25,624 bases of DNA from Ruminococcaceae bacterium UBA3329 (GCA_002361875.1 DERX01000018.1:1-25624); one strand, 5' to 3'. Numbered from the stretch's first letter, positions 15,318 through 22,797 are shown. Program-made: numbers and translations. The notes: generated from the letters alone by a model not told the origin.

Positions 15318-16961
15318 ATGAAAGATATTACTGCGGTAAAGTGGATAAGACAGAGCACGGGAAACCGTGATGCAGAGGGTGTTGCGCTTGTTTTGCTTAA
15401 CGCTCTTATTGCCGTCTGCACAACGCTTTTTGCGGTAATATCAAAGGAAGTAATCGACTTTGCTCAAAAGGGCGATTTGCAGTCTCTGAAAAAATACGCA
15501 GTTATTCTTTTTGCGGCAATAGCAGTACAAATGACCGCAAGAATTTTGTCCTCGCTTTTAGAGGCTGTCAGTCAGGGAAGGGCTGAAATATGCTTAAAGA
15601 CAAAGGTTTTTTCAAGTATATTAAACGGCAACTTTGCAAAAATGAGCGCTTATCATTCGGGCGAGCTTATGACAAGACTTACATCGGATGTTTTGGCTGT
15701 AAGCGAGCAATCGGTACACATTGTGCCTGCCGCGGTGCTCAATGTTGTAAAGGTAGTGTCCGCCGCAGTTACTCTTTTGACTCTTGACAGAAATTTCGCC
15801 CTTGTTTTCATAATTTGCGGTGCGGCTGTTTCGGCTGTTGCACTTGTGCTGCGAAATCCCATAAAAAAGTTTTACCGAAGAGTTTTAGAGAGAGACGGGA
15901 AGCTGCGTTCCTTTATGCAGGAAACGGTTGAAAATCTTTTTGCAGTAAAGATTTTCGGTATAGAGGAAAAAATGGTGCACCGCTCTGAAAAAAGACAAAA
16001 GGCGCTTTATTCTGCAAAGCTCAAAAGAGTGGGCATTTCCGTTTTGGCACAGATAGGTTTTTCGTTCGCCTTCGGAATGGGCTTTTTAGCGGCAGTGGCA
16101 TACGGCGCAAACGGAATATTGAAAGGAACAATGACCTTTGGCACGGTAACATCGCTTATATTGCTTGTAAATCAGCTTCAGTCGCCGATTTCCGGAATAA
16201 CAGCCATTATTCCGTCTTTTTTCAGTATGGTGACCTCGGCTGCGAGACTTTCGGAATTAACCGAAAAAGGAATTGAAAATAAAAATTATGAAAATATAGC
16301 TTATGAGGATTTTGAGGGCATTGACGCATCATCTCTTACCTTTAATTATGACGGAGAGCCTATAATAGAAAATGCCGATTTCTCAATTAACAAAGGTGAC
16401 TTTGTCGGAATATGCGGCCGTTCGGGTGCGGGTAAAACAACACTTTTCAAGCTTTTAACAGGTCTTTACAAACCTGTTTCGGGGAGCATCTCTGTTAGAA
16501 CGGCAAGCGGAATAAAGGATGCCGATTCTCTTCGCGGCATTATTTCTTTTGTACCGCAAAACAATATGCTGTTCAGCGGCACCTTGCGTGAAAACATCAC
16601 CCTGTTAAACCCAAAGGCCACGGATGAAGAAATAGAAAGCGCCCTTATTTTTGCCTGTGCGGACGAATTTGTAAAGGACCTTCCGTTAGGACTTGAAACA
16701 AGGCTCGGCGAGGACGGAAGCGGAATTTCGCAGGGGCAGGCACAGCGCCTTGCAATTGCGAGGGCACTTTTAAGCGGAAAGAAATTTCTCTTAATGGATG
16801 AAGCAACCTCTTCTCTTGACACAGAAACGGAAAGAAAATTTATTGAAAATTTAAGGACGACCGACGGCATTACCGTGCTGTTTATTACTCACAAAGAGGA
16901 GCTTCTCGGAAAATGCAGTAAAATAATAGAAATTTCAGACACTGAAATCAATACAAAATAA
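15318..16961 (+). CDS. ABC exporter (fused membrane and ATPase domains)
   Basis: A 547-residue type IV (exporter-type) half-transporter. Residues about 25-290 hold the six-helix membrane domain and the rest is the ATPase. The ATPase is complete: Walker A GRSGAGKTT (about 367-375), Q-loop in FVPQNN, signature ISQGQAQRLAIARALL near 468, Walker B FLLMDEATSSLD near 490, and the H-loop FITHKEE. The signature is slightly altered (SQGQ in place of SGGQ). There is no N-terminal C39 peptidase domain, so leader removal would need another enzyme. It starts 3 bases after the PqqD-like gene with GAGG 8 bases upstream. Export of a peptide product is inferred from context; a lipid or drug exporter is possible. 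Confidence 0.92.
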   Translation: MKDITAVKWIRQSTGNRDAEGVALVLLNALIAVCTTLFAVISKEVIDFAQKGDLQSLKKYAVILFAAIAVQMTARILSSLLEAVSQGRAEICLKTKVFSSILNGNFAKMSAYHSGELMTRLTSDVLAVSEQSVHIVPAAVLNVVKVVSAAVTLLTLDRNFALVFIICGAAVSAVALVLRNPIKKFYRRVLERDGKLRSFMQETVENLFAVKIFGIEEKMVHRSEKRQKALYSAKLKRVGISVLAQIGFSFAFGMGFLAAVAYGANGILKGTMTFGTVTSLILLVNQLQSPISGITAIIPSFFSMVTSAARLSELTEKGIENKNYENIAYEDFEGIDASSLTFNYDGEPIIENADFSINKGDFVGICGRSGAGKTTLFKLLTGLYKPVSGSISVRTASGIKDADSLRGIISFVPQNNMLFSGTLRENITLLNPKATDEEIESALIFACADEFVKDLPLGLETRLGEDGSGISQGQAQRLAIARALLSGKKFLLMDEATSSLDTETERKFIENLRTTDGITVLFITHKEELLGKCSKIIEISDTEINTK

Positions 16962-16970
16962 AAAAACATA

Positions 16971-16999
16971 TTGCATAACAATAATGTTTTTGATATAAT
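16971..16999 (+). promoter_or_regulatory. Promoter of the Wzz/BY-kinase gene
   Basis: TTGCAT at 16971-16976, 17-base spacer, TATAAT at 16994-16999. It begins 10 bases after the ABC exporter stop, with no terminator in between, so the next gene may get both read-through and its own transcription. Confidence 0.85.
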
Positions 17000-17036
17000 A
17001 CAAAGGAATACGATTATTGTGATAGGAGCAATTGAT

Positions 17037-18527
17037 ATGGACTATAATTATAGAGATAATTCAAATGAAGAGAAGGGCGTGACTCTAGCGCAAGTAATGC
17101 AGTATGCAGTGCGTATATTGCAAAAGTGGTGGATGATACTTATTTGTGCAGTTGTTTGTGCAGTTGTCGGCTTTGTTGTTGCAAAGGTTACTTATGAACC
17201 GAGCTACAGCTCAACAATGCGATTTGCCATTGACAATAAAGGCGAAAATACAGTAGCACAGGGACAAACCTCATCTGACATCAGTGCGGCTATTGCTCTT
17301 GCACGTAACTATAAAGAAATTATGGAAAACAGCACCACGCTTATGGATTTGGTAGCAGAGAAAAGCGGATATGATATTTCCGGTTCTGAAGTTAAAAATA
17401 TGGTCCGTGCAACCAATGCTGAAGATCAGGCGATTATTGAAATTACTATCACTACAAACAATCCGGATTTAACCTACGCTCTTGCTACAAGTTATGTTAA
17501 CACTTACAGCACGGTAACAGAAGCAGCCTTCAAATCAACAAGCGCAAATCTCTATGATAAGCCGCAAATGCCTAAAAAACCGAACTCCGATAACAGTAAG
17601 TTTTTGTATACTTTTTTGGGATTTGTTTTCGGTGCAGGCATACTTGTTCTTGCAATTTGCATAAGTATTTTTATTAAGGATACACTTAAATCTGCTGATG
17701 ATGTTTCAAGTAAACTCAACAGAAAACTCCTCGGTCAGGTATCACGTGTTAAAAAGCTGGATAAGTCAACAAAAAAATTGCTTATTTCCGACAGGAGAAT
17801 GGGATTTGCATTTATTGAATCATTTAAAATAGTACGCACAAAATTAGAGAGTATTGCAAAGCGTAATAACTATAAGGTGTTTGCCTTTACAAGCTCTTAT
17901 GAAAATGAAGGCAAAACAACCGTTGCAACAAATACGGCTTTGGCGCTTGCCCAGAGCGGTAAGTCGGTTCTCCTTATAGACGCCGACCTTCGTAAGCCTT
18001 CTGTTTATGCATCGCTCGGTATTTCAGCAACTAACGAAGTGGGACTTAGCGGTGTAATTAACGGTGAAAAATCCTTAAGCGAATCAATCAAATATTTTGA
18101 AAAATTTAATCTTTTCCTTCTTATAACAAGTCAGCCGATTGCTGATTCCGCAGAGGTACTTTCTTCCGAAAATATGGAAGAAATAATTGAAGCGGTTAAA
18201 AGTGAATTTGATTATGTTATTATTGACACTCCTCCTGCATCTGTTGTTGCAGACGCTTCAATTGTTGCGCAGTATGTTGACGCTTGTGTAATGGTTGTCC
18301 GTAATGATTTTGCTCCGTCAAGAAGAGTTAAGAGAACTATTGACGATATTGAGATTACGGGTACTGAAGTTGTAGGCTGTATTTTCAATGATTCAGAAAA
18401 CAATGCTTCGGAAGGTCTTGTAAATCGCAGTAAGCGTCACCGTTCTTACGGCTATGGCTACGGTTACGGCTATGAATATGATGACAGCAAACATGAAAAA
18501 AGAAGATCAAGCAATGATAATAATTAA
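17037..18527 (+). CDS. Wzz-type chain-length / bacterial tyrosine kinase fusion
   Basis: A 496-residue fusion of polysaccharide co-polymerase and BY-kinase, predicted to sit in the membrane and control length or export of a surface polysaccharide. A Wzz N-terminal segment with its first helix near residues 33-50 is followed by an extracellular part and a second helix near 180-205. The cytosolic kinase domain has Walker A ENEGKTT (near 285-292), A' VLLIDADLRKPS (near 311) and Walker B VIIDTPP (near 393). The C-terminus carries six tyrosines alternating with glycine (about 469-481), the usual autophosphorylation cluster, here as a GY repeat. I chose ATG 17037 with GGAG 8 bases upstream; the TTG at 16971 lies in the promoter. 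No glycosyltransferases or cognate phosphatase are adjacent. Confidence 0.92.
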   Translation: MDYNYRDNSNEEKGVTLAQVMQYAVRILQKWWMILICAVVCAVVGFVVAKVTYEPSYSSTMRFAIDNKGENTVAQGQTSSDISAAIALARNYKEIMENSTTLMDLVAEKSGYDISGSEVKNMVRATNAEDQAIIEITITTNNPDLTYALATSYVNTYSTVTEAAFKSTSANLYDKPQMPKKPNSDNSKFLYTFLGFVFGAGILVLAICISIFIKDTLKSADDVSSKLNRKLLGQVSRVKKLDKSTKKLLISDRRMGFAFIESFKIVRTKLESIAKRNNYKVFAFTSSYENEGKTTVATNTALALAQSGKSVLLIDADLRKPSVYASLGISATNEVGLSGVINGEKSLSESIKYFEKFNLFLLITSQPIADSAEVLSSENMEEIIEAVKSEFDYVIIDTPPASVVADASIVAQYVDACVMVVRNDFAPSRRVKRTIDDIEITGTEVVGCIFNDSENNASEGLVNRSKRHRSYGYGYGYGYEYDDSKHEKRRSSNDNN

Positions 18528-18542
18528 ATAAGTGTTATTTCG

Positions 18543-18571
18543 GCACTGTCGACTATCGGCAGTGCTTTTTT
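18543..18571 (+). terminator. Terminator of the BY-kinase gene
   Basis: A 9-base-pair stem with one T-G pair (18543-18551 with 18557-18565), 5-base loop and six T. Confidence 0.9.
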
Positions 18572-18673
18572 ATTATGTTTTTAAAATTATAGAAAAATAA
18601 AGAAAAAATGATATAAATTAAGAAAACATGTAGTTTTATGCAAAAAACGCTTAATATTGTCCTAAAAATATAT

Positions 18674-18702
18674 TTGACAGTCATGTGAACATGTGATACA
18701 AT
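18674..18702 (+). promoter_or_regulatory. Promoter of DUF1836 gene with direct repeats in the spacer
   Basis: TTGACA at 18674-18679, 17-base spacer, TACAAT at 18697-18702. The spacer holds two copies of CATGTGA (18682-18688 and 18690-18696) in direct orientation, 8 bases apart start to start, a candidate operator. The next gene encodes a predicted DNA-binding protein, so autoregulation is possible. Confidence 0.8.
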
Positions 18703-18730
18703 CAAGTCACAACAAAAAGAGGTGAGAAAA

Positions 18731-19291
18731 ATGATAGATTTTCTGCCGGGAACGGTGCTTAAATTTTCCGAGTCAATTGCCGATAACTGTTATTCAGTGA
18801 TTGAACCGCTTTTTGCGGTAACGAAGGGTCTTACATTATCGCAGGTTTGCGATATGACGGGACTTGAGGCTACGACAATCCAGAATTGGGTAAGGCGTGG
18901 CTGGGTCAAAAATCCTGAAAACAAAAGGTACGGCGAGGAGCAGGTAATGCGTATTATACTCATAAATATGATGCGCGGGTCTATGCAGATGGACCAAATA
19001 ACCTTTCTTATGAGCTATATCAACGGTTCGGTTGAGGACCGCTCTGACGACATTCTTCCGGACCGTGAGCTTTTTAACAAGCTGTGCAGTATAATTTATG
19101 TGTGCAGCAAAAATCCTGTTTGGGATGTGGATTCACTTGAAAAGGTGATTGACGAAAAAATTGCCGATGTCAATATAACAGATGAAACATCACTTAATAA
19201 ATTGCGTACGGCTCTGCGTGCAATGGTGCTTGCCATACTTTCCACTCAAATGAGGGACTTAGCACAGCAGGCATTTGCACAGCTTCAATAA
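18731..19291 (+). CDS. DUF1836 helix-turn-helix protein
   Basis: A 186-residue protein of the DUF1836 family, common in Firmicutes and thought to be DNA-binding. Residues about 34-75 form a MerR-like helix-turn-helix (LTLSQVCDMTGLEATTIQNW followed by VRRGWV and RYGEEQVMRI), and the C-terminal half is helical, probably for oligomerisation. The role is unknown; regulation of its own promoter is suggested by direct repeats between the -35 and -10 boxes. I chose the ATG at 18731, with GAGGTG 6 to 7 bases upstream, over a GTG nine bases earlier that is part of that ribosome site. The next small gene follows after 15 bases, so they form one unit. Confidence 0.87.
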   Translation: MIDFLPGTVLKFSESIADNCYSVIEPLFAVTKGLTLSQVCDMTGLEATTIQNWVRRGWVKNPENKRYGEEQVMRIILINMMRGSMQMDQITFLMSYINGSVEDRSDDILPDRELFNKLCSIIYVCSKNPVWDVDSLEKVIDEKIADVNITDETSLNKLRTALRAMVLAILSTQMRDLAQQAFAQLQ

Positions 19292-19306
19292 AACGGAGGA
19301 TAAAAA

Positions 19307-19627
19307 ATGACAGATTTTTGTGTAACTAAAAGTCCGGCTGAAACGGTCAATCTTGTAAAAGATGCTGTTATGAGCGGTTCATTAACAGGTGCGCTGATAG
19401 ATGAATATACAAACGACGGCGTAACGGTGCTGGTGTTTGATAAGCATTATTACAGGGCAGGTAATCGTTTAACGCTTACTGTAGTAATTGATACTTATTT
19501 CGGTAAAACTCATATCCACGCAGTAGGCGGCGGTGGCGGAGAAGGTCTTTTTAGATTTGACTGGGGAGCTTCCAACAGCTTTGAGGACTGCGTAAGAAAT
19601 GCCTTGCGTATGTATGCAATTCAGTGA
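19307..19627 (+). CDS. Small conserved protein, possibly DUF6054
   Basis: A 106-residue soluble protein with no signal peptide or membrane segment. It has an alpha/beta pattern with a glycine run (VGGGGGEG) and the sequence LFRFDWGASNSFEDCVRNAL near the end. It resembles a small conserved clostridial family (DUF6054, from memory), with unknown function. The ATG has CGGAGG 8 bases upstream. It lies 15 bases after the DUF1836 gene and probably shares its transcript. No clear terminator follows; a 7-base-pair hairpin without a T run lies at 19630-19650. Confidence 0.72.
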   Translation: MTDFCVTKSPAETVNLVKDAVMSGSLTGALIDEYTNDGVTVLVFDKHYYRAGNRLTLTVVIDTYFGKTHIHAVGGGGGEGLFRFDWGASNSFEDCVRNALRMYAIQ

Positions 19628-19705
19628 TTTGACTGCTGAAAAAGCGGTCATCCAGGAAAAATAACATAAAAAATATCATAAAATATAAAAAGGGGGAAAA
19701 CGGAT

Positions 19706-20158
19706 ATGCAGTATCTTATTGAAAATCTGTGGGCTATGTGGATAGCAATCGGAATTTTCTTTCTGGCAGTCGAGCTGTGCACAACAGCGCTGATTTCAAT
19801 TTGGTTTGTACCGGCTGCGGGGATAACGGCGTTGATTTCCTTCGTTGTACCAAAGCTTTCATGGCAAATTTTAATATTTGCGGTTTTGAGCGCAGTGTTT
19901 ATGCTGCTGTTCAGAAAGCTTTATAAAAACAAGCTGAAAAAGGGAGAGGACGATGTTAAACCCGAAACAGCACTGATAGGCAAAACCGCCGTTACAACGG
20001 AATTTACGGATAATCACGGCGGCAGAGTAAAATGCGGCGATGTTTATTGGCGTGCCGAAACTCAGGACGGCAGCTCGATAAACACCGGTGAAACGGTAGT
20101 AATAACAGGCGTAACAGATACTACGCTTGTTGTGAAAAAAGAAATACAAAATTTTTAA
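19706..20158 (+). CDS. NfeD-family membrane protein
   Basis: A 150-residue short NfeD-type protein (no ClpP-like protease domain). It has two hydrophobic N-terminal regions (about 8-30 and 38-70), then a basic stretch and a C-terminal OB-fold domain (about 88-148) with the segments IGKTAVTTEF, GRVKCGDVYWRAE and VVITGVTDTTLVVKK. NfeD proteins partner with SPFH-domain proteins, and the next gene, 21 bases downstream, encodes one. The pair is thought to organise membrane microdomains. The ATG has AGGGGG upstream at longish spacing (11 bases or so). Confidence 0.9.
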   Translation: MQYLIENLWAMWIAIGIFFLAVELCTTALISIWFVPAAGITALISFVVPKLSWQILIFAVLSAVFMLLFRKLYKNKLKKGEDDVKPETALIGKTAVTTEFTDNHGGRVKCGDVYWRAETQDGSSINTGETVVITGVTDTTLVVKKEIQNF

Positions 20159-20179
20159 AAGAGAAAAGGAGAAATTATT

Positions 20180-21070
20180 ATGCCATTCATTTTAGGAGCA
20201 CTCGCGCTGATTATTATTGCAATTATTGTTGCAAACGTAAGAATTGTTCCCCAGGCAGACGCATTCGTTATTGAAAGACTCGGTTCATACTACACCACAT
20301 GGGAAAACGGACTTCACGTTAAGGTTCCGATTATCGACCGAGTAGCAAAAAAGGTCAGCTTAAAGGAAGCTGTTGTGGACTTTCCGCCCCAGCCCGTTAT
20401 CACAAAGGATAATGTAACAATGCAAATCGACACTGTTGTGTTCTACCGCATTGTAAATCCGAAGCTTTACACCTACGGTGTTGAAAGACCAATGATGGCG
20501 ATTGAAAATCTTACTGCGACAACTCTTCGTAATATCATAGGCGAAATGGAGCTTGACTCAACGCTGACTTCCCGTGATGTTATCAACTCAAAGATTACCG
20601 AAATCCTTGATGTTGCAACAGACGCATGGGGAATTAAAATCAACCGTGTTGAGCTTAAGAACATTATGCCGCCTAAAGAAATTCAGGATTCAATGGAAAA
20701 GCAGATGAAGGCTGAGCGTGAGCGCCGTGAAAAGATTTTGCAGGCAGAGGGCGAAAAGAAATCTGCAATCCTTGTAGCAGAGGGTGAAAAGGAATCGGCA
20801 ATTCTCCGCGCAGATGCTGTTAAAGAGTCAAAAATCCGAACAGCAGAGGGCGAGGCAGAGGCTATCCTTAAAATTCAGGAGGCTACCGCAAAGGGTATTC
20901 AAATGATTAACGAGGCAAATCCCAGCGCCGCAGTTATTAACATTAAAGCGCTTGAAGCGTTTGAAAAGGCGGCTGACGGTAAAGCAACAAAGATTATCAT
21001 TCCGTCTGAAATTCAGGGAATTGCAGGTCTTGCGGCAGGCATTACCGAAGCAGTAAAAGACAGTAAATAA
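20180..21070 (+). CDS. SPFH/Band 7 (stomatin-like) protein
   Basis: A 296-residue stomatin/prohibitin-type scaffold protein. A single N-terminal hydrophobic anchor (1-20) is followed by the SPFH domain (VPQADAFVIERLG, TKDNVTMQIDTVVFYRI, LRNIIGEMELD, WGIKINRVELKNI). A charged coiled-coil follows with repeated AEGEK-type units (about 178-235), then a hydrophobic C-terminal region that supports oligomerisation. It resembles the QmcA/YbbK subgroup. The ATG has AAGGAG 9 to 10 bases upstream. It forms an operon with the NfeD gene just before it. The function is membrane organisation or quality control; specific clients are unknown. Confidence 0.94.
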   Translation: MPFILGALALIIIAIIVANVRIVPQADAFVIERLGSYYTTWENGLHVKVPIIDRVAKKVSLKEAVVDFPPQPVITKDNVTMQIDTVVFYRIVNPKLYTYGVERPMMAIENLTATTLRNIIGEMELDSTLTSRDVINSKITEILDVATDAWGIKINRVELKNIMPPKEIQDSMEKQMKAERERREKILQAEGEKKSAILVAEGEKESAILRADAVKESKIRTAEGEAEAILKIQEATAKGIQMINEANPSAAVINIKALEAFEKAADGKATKIIIPSEIQGIAGLAAGITEAVKDSK

Positions 21071-21093
21071 TAACAGAAAATAAATTTTAAACG

Positions 21094-21118
21094 GGGGCGA
21101 TTTTAAAATCGCCCCTTT
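21094..21118 (+). terminator. Possible terminator after the SPFH gene
   Basis: A perfect 22-base palindrome (21094-21104 with 21105-21115, GC-rich at the base) followed by only three T. The next gene starts 20 bases later, so termination is probably partial. Confidence 0.6.
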
Positions 21119-21134
21119 GTGGAAAATTGGGCGC

Positions 21135-21713
21135 ATGGGAATGAATACACAAATAATTTATGATGTTGCGAATGAGCCGCTTATCACACCGATTTCGATT
21201 CCGGTGATAATTATCTGTTTACTGTCAATTATTTTCATAATATATCTGATAAAAACATGGAAAAATTCAGACAGTATCGTGGGAAACATCATATTATTAG
21301 TTGTTGCTGTTTTCGTACTGTCTATCACAATAACAACACATTCTGCTAACTTTTTTAAGGTTAAAAAAATACTTTCGGATTATGAAAAAGGGAATTGCGA
21401 AGTTGTCGAAGGACAAATTGAAAATTACGAGCAATTCTATAAATCGGGAACAATGGCGGAAGAGGATTATCCGGACAGATTTTTTGTCAATGATACAGAA
21501 TTTATTGTTTACGGCTATTCTACATACGGTATCGAATATTTTTGGCGTCAGTCCGACGGCAGTGAATTGCAGAACGGACAATACGTAAGAATAACTTATG
21601 CTAACTGTTTTTATGAAAACCTAATTTTAAAAATTGAGCTTATAGAAACTTCACCGCAAAGTGACAGCACAGCAAACGGCGGTTCATTGTCAGAAACTGC
21701 AAAAATAGAATAA
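21135..21713 (+). CDS. Membrane protein of unknown function, two helices
   Basis: A 192-residue protein with two hydrophobic segments (about 20-40 and 50-70), then a soluble domain of about 120 residues that has an EGQIENYE segment, FFVNDTEFIVYGYSTYG and a C-terminal Ser/Asn tail. The soluble part looks beta-rich. I do not recognise a named family, though similar small membrane proteins occur in clostridia. The start is uncertain: ATG at 21135 or 21141 are the candidates, with a weak GGG upstream; the TTG at 21117 overlaps the hairpin. AT content is higher than in the genes upstream. The promoter of the Abi_2 RNA begins 14 bases past this stop. Confidence 0.7.
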   Translation: MGMNTQIIYDVANEPLITPISIPVIIICLLSIIFIIYLIKTWKNSDSIVGNIILLVVAVFVLSITITTHSANFFKVKKILSDYEKGNCEVVEGQIENYEQFYKSGTMAEEDYPDRFFVNDTEFIVYGYSTYGIEYFWRQSDGSELQNGQYVRITYANCFYENLILKIELIETSPQSDSTANGGSLSETAKIE

Positions 21714-21726
21714 TTTTAAAATTTTG

Positions 21727-21754
21727 TTGCATTTTTGAAAATTGATGATATAAT
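21727..21754 (+). promoter_or_regulatory. Promoter of the small RNA upstream of the Abi_2 gene
   Basis: TTGCAT at 21727-21732, 16-base spacer, TATAAT at 21749-21754 (perfect -10). The expected start is near 21761. Confidence 0.75.
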
Positions 21755-21760
21755 AATATT

Positions 21761-21812
21761 GATGAGACTCCCCGCACCTCTGCTTAGCATGTGTCCCAGT
21801 GGGAGATTTTTT
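21761..21812 (+). ncRNA. Small structured RNA upstream of Abi_2 gene (abiF-RNA-like)
   Basis: A roughly 50-base RNA unit. Bases 21768-21772 (CTCCC) pair with 21801-21805 (GGGAG) as a closing stem. Inside, GCAC (21774-21777) pairs with GTGT (21791-21794), and TGC (21781-21783) with GCA (21787-21789) over a TTA loop. TCCC (21794-21797) can alternatively pair with GGGA (21801-21804), so the two forms compete. Six T (21807-21812) follow, so the hairpin is a terminator. It lies directly before the Abi_2 gene. To my recollection a candidate structured RNA called the abiF motif was described upstream of abiF genes; agreement with that model has not been tested. A role as RNA antitoxin or attenuator is inferred. 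Confidence 0.7.
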
Positions 21813-21828
21813 ATTATGGGGATTTTTT

Positions 21829-22755
21829 ATGTGTGATGAGATTAATGTGGCTCGTGAGTTAAAGCCTGCAACAACATTTGATGAACAACTTAATAAAATT
21901 AAAGAGCGCGGTTGCATTGTCGGAGATGAACAATGGGCTAAAAGAGTTCTAAAACAAATAAATTATTATCGACTAACAGCATATTTTTTGCCTTATAAGG
22001 AGCCTGACGAAACATACGCTGAAGGTACAACATTTAACAATATGTACCGTACATATGAGTTTGACAGAAGATTAAGGCATTTGTTATTCGGCACAATTGA
22101 AGAAATTGAAGTTATGCTTCGTGCACAATTATCTTATTATCATGCACACACGTACGGTGCGTTGGGCTATGAAAATAAAGATAATTATAATAATTGGCAT
22201 AATCACGAAAGGTTTATGAATCAAATAAGTGAGGATATTGAACACAACAAAAACAAATTGTCAGTGAAGCATCACAATCAGTTTTACGGTGGAAAATTTC
22301 CTATATGGGTAGTTATAGAATTATTTACAGTCGGTCAATTATCCTTGTTTTATTCGGATATGAACCGTAAGGATAAAAAAATAATTGCAAAAGAATTATA
22401 TCAAACAACAGATAAGAATATGACAAGCTGGCTTAAATGTTTAACAGAATTGCGGAATAATTGTGCTCATTATTCAAGGCTTTACAATAATAAATTGATA
22501 TCTGTTCCGGCAACGCCTGAAAATTTTCCTTATACTTTGGGCAAAAATGTATTTGATTATATTTTAGTGTTAAAATTTCTTTATTATGATTCTGATAAAT
22601 GGAATAAGGAATTTATGGTTGGTCTTAATGCGTTAGTAGAGGAATATGAGTCATCAATTGAACTTGAAAGAATAGGCTTCCCCGAAATTTGGAATGATAT
22701 TTTAAATTATCCAAACCCTAAAATGAATTTTCAAAAGCATAATGACAAAACTTAA
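21829..22755 (+). CDS. Abi_2 family (AbiD/AbiF) HEPN RNase, abortive-infection type
   Basis: A 308-residue Abi_2 protein. The N-terminal part has the typical KPATTFDEQLNKIKERG, INYYRLTAYFLPY and the FDRRLRHLLFGTIEEIEV segment. The HEPN catalytic motif is intact as RNNCAH (Arg209 to His214, Rx4H), so it is probably an active RNA-cutting toxin. Family members act in phage defence by abortive infection. I chose ATG 21829 (GGGGA upstream) over a GTG at 21799 that lies in the RNA hairpin. Leucine codons are mainly TTA/TTG and the gene is visibly AT-rich, unlike its neighbours, suggesting acquisition. It is preceded by a 50-base RNA with promoter and terminator, and only read-through would express the gene. 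A terminator follows. Confidence 0.88.
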   Translation: MCDEINVARELKPATTFDEQLNKIKERGCIVGDEQWAKRVLKQINYYRLTAYFLPYKEPDETYAEGTTFNNMYRTYEFDRRLRHLLFGTIEEIEVMLRAQLSYYHAHTYGALGYENKDNYNNWHNHERFMNQISEDIEHNKNKLSVKHHNQFYGGKFPIWVVIELFTVGQLSLFYSDMNRKDKKIIAKELYQTTDKNMTSWLKCLTELRNNCAHYSRLYNNKLISVPATPENFPYTLGKNVFDYILVLKFLYYDSDKWNKEFMVGLNALVEEYESSIELERIGFPEIWNDILNYPNPKMNFQKHNDKT

Positions 22756-22771
22756 AAGCAAAATCAAAACA

Positions 22772-22797
22772 GGATAGCAAATGCTATCCCGTTTTTT
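22772..22797. terminator. Terminator between Abi_2 and the antiporter gene
   Basis: A 7-base-pair stem (22772-22778 with 22783-22789), AAAT loop and six T on the plus strand. On the minus strand the tail has a shorter T run, so it may also serve the convergent antiporter gene. Confidence 0.82.

Noticed and set aside
15044..15421. Minus-strand 125-residue frame opposite the PqqD-like gene, considered as a RiPP precursor
   Set aside because: No ribosome site, and the low-complexity Ser/Ala composition is what antisense of this gene gives.
16466..16870. Minus-strand 134-residue frame in the ABC exporter
   Set aside because: Opposite the Walker A-to-B region of a complete ATPase; no promoter or ribosome site.
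19630..19650. Hairpin between the DUF6054-like gene and the NfeD gene as a terminator
   Set aside because: Seven base pairs but no T run; it may be an RNA-processing or chance hairpin.
20740..20880. Repeated GCAGAGGGCGAAAAG-like units as a possible DNA repeat or CRISPR
   Set aside because: They code for the AEGEK coiled-coil repeats of the SPFH protein and have no uniform spacer.
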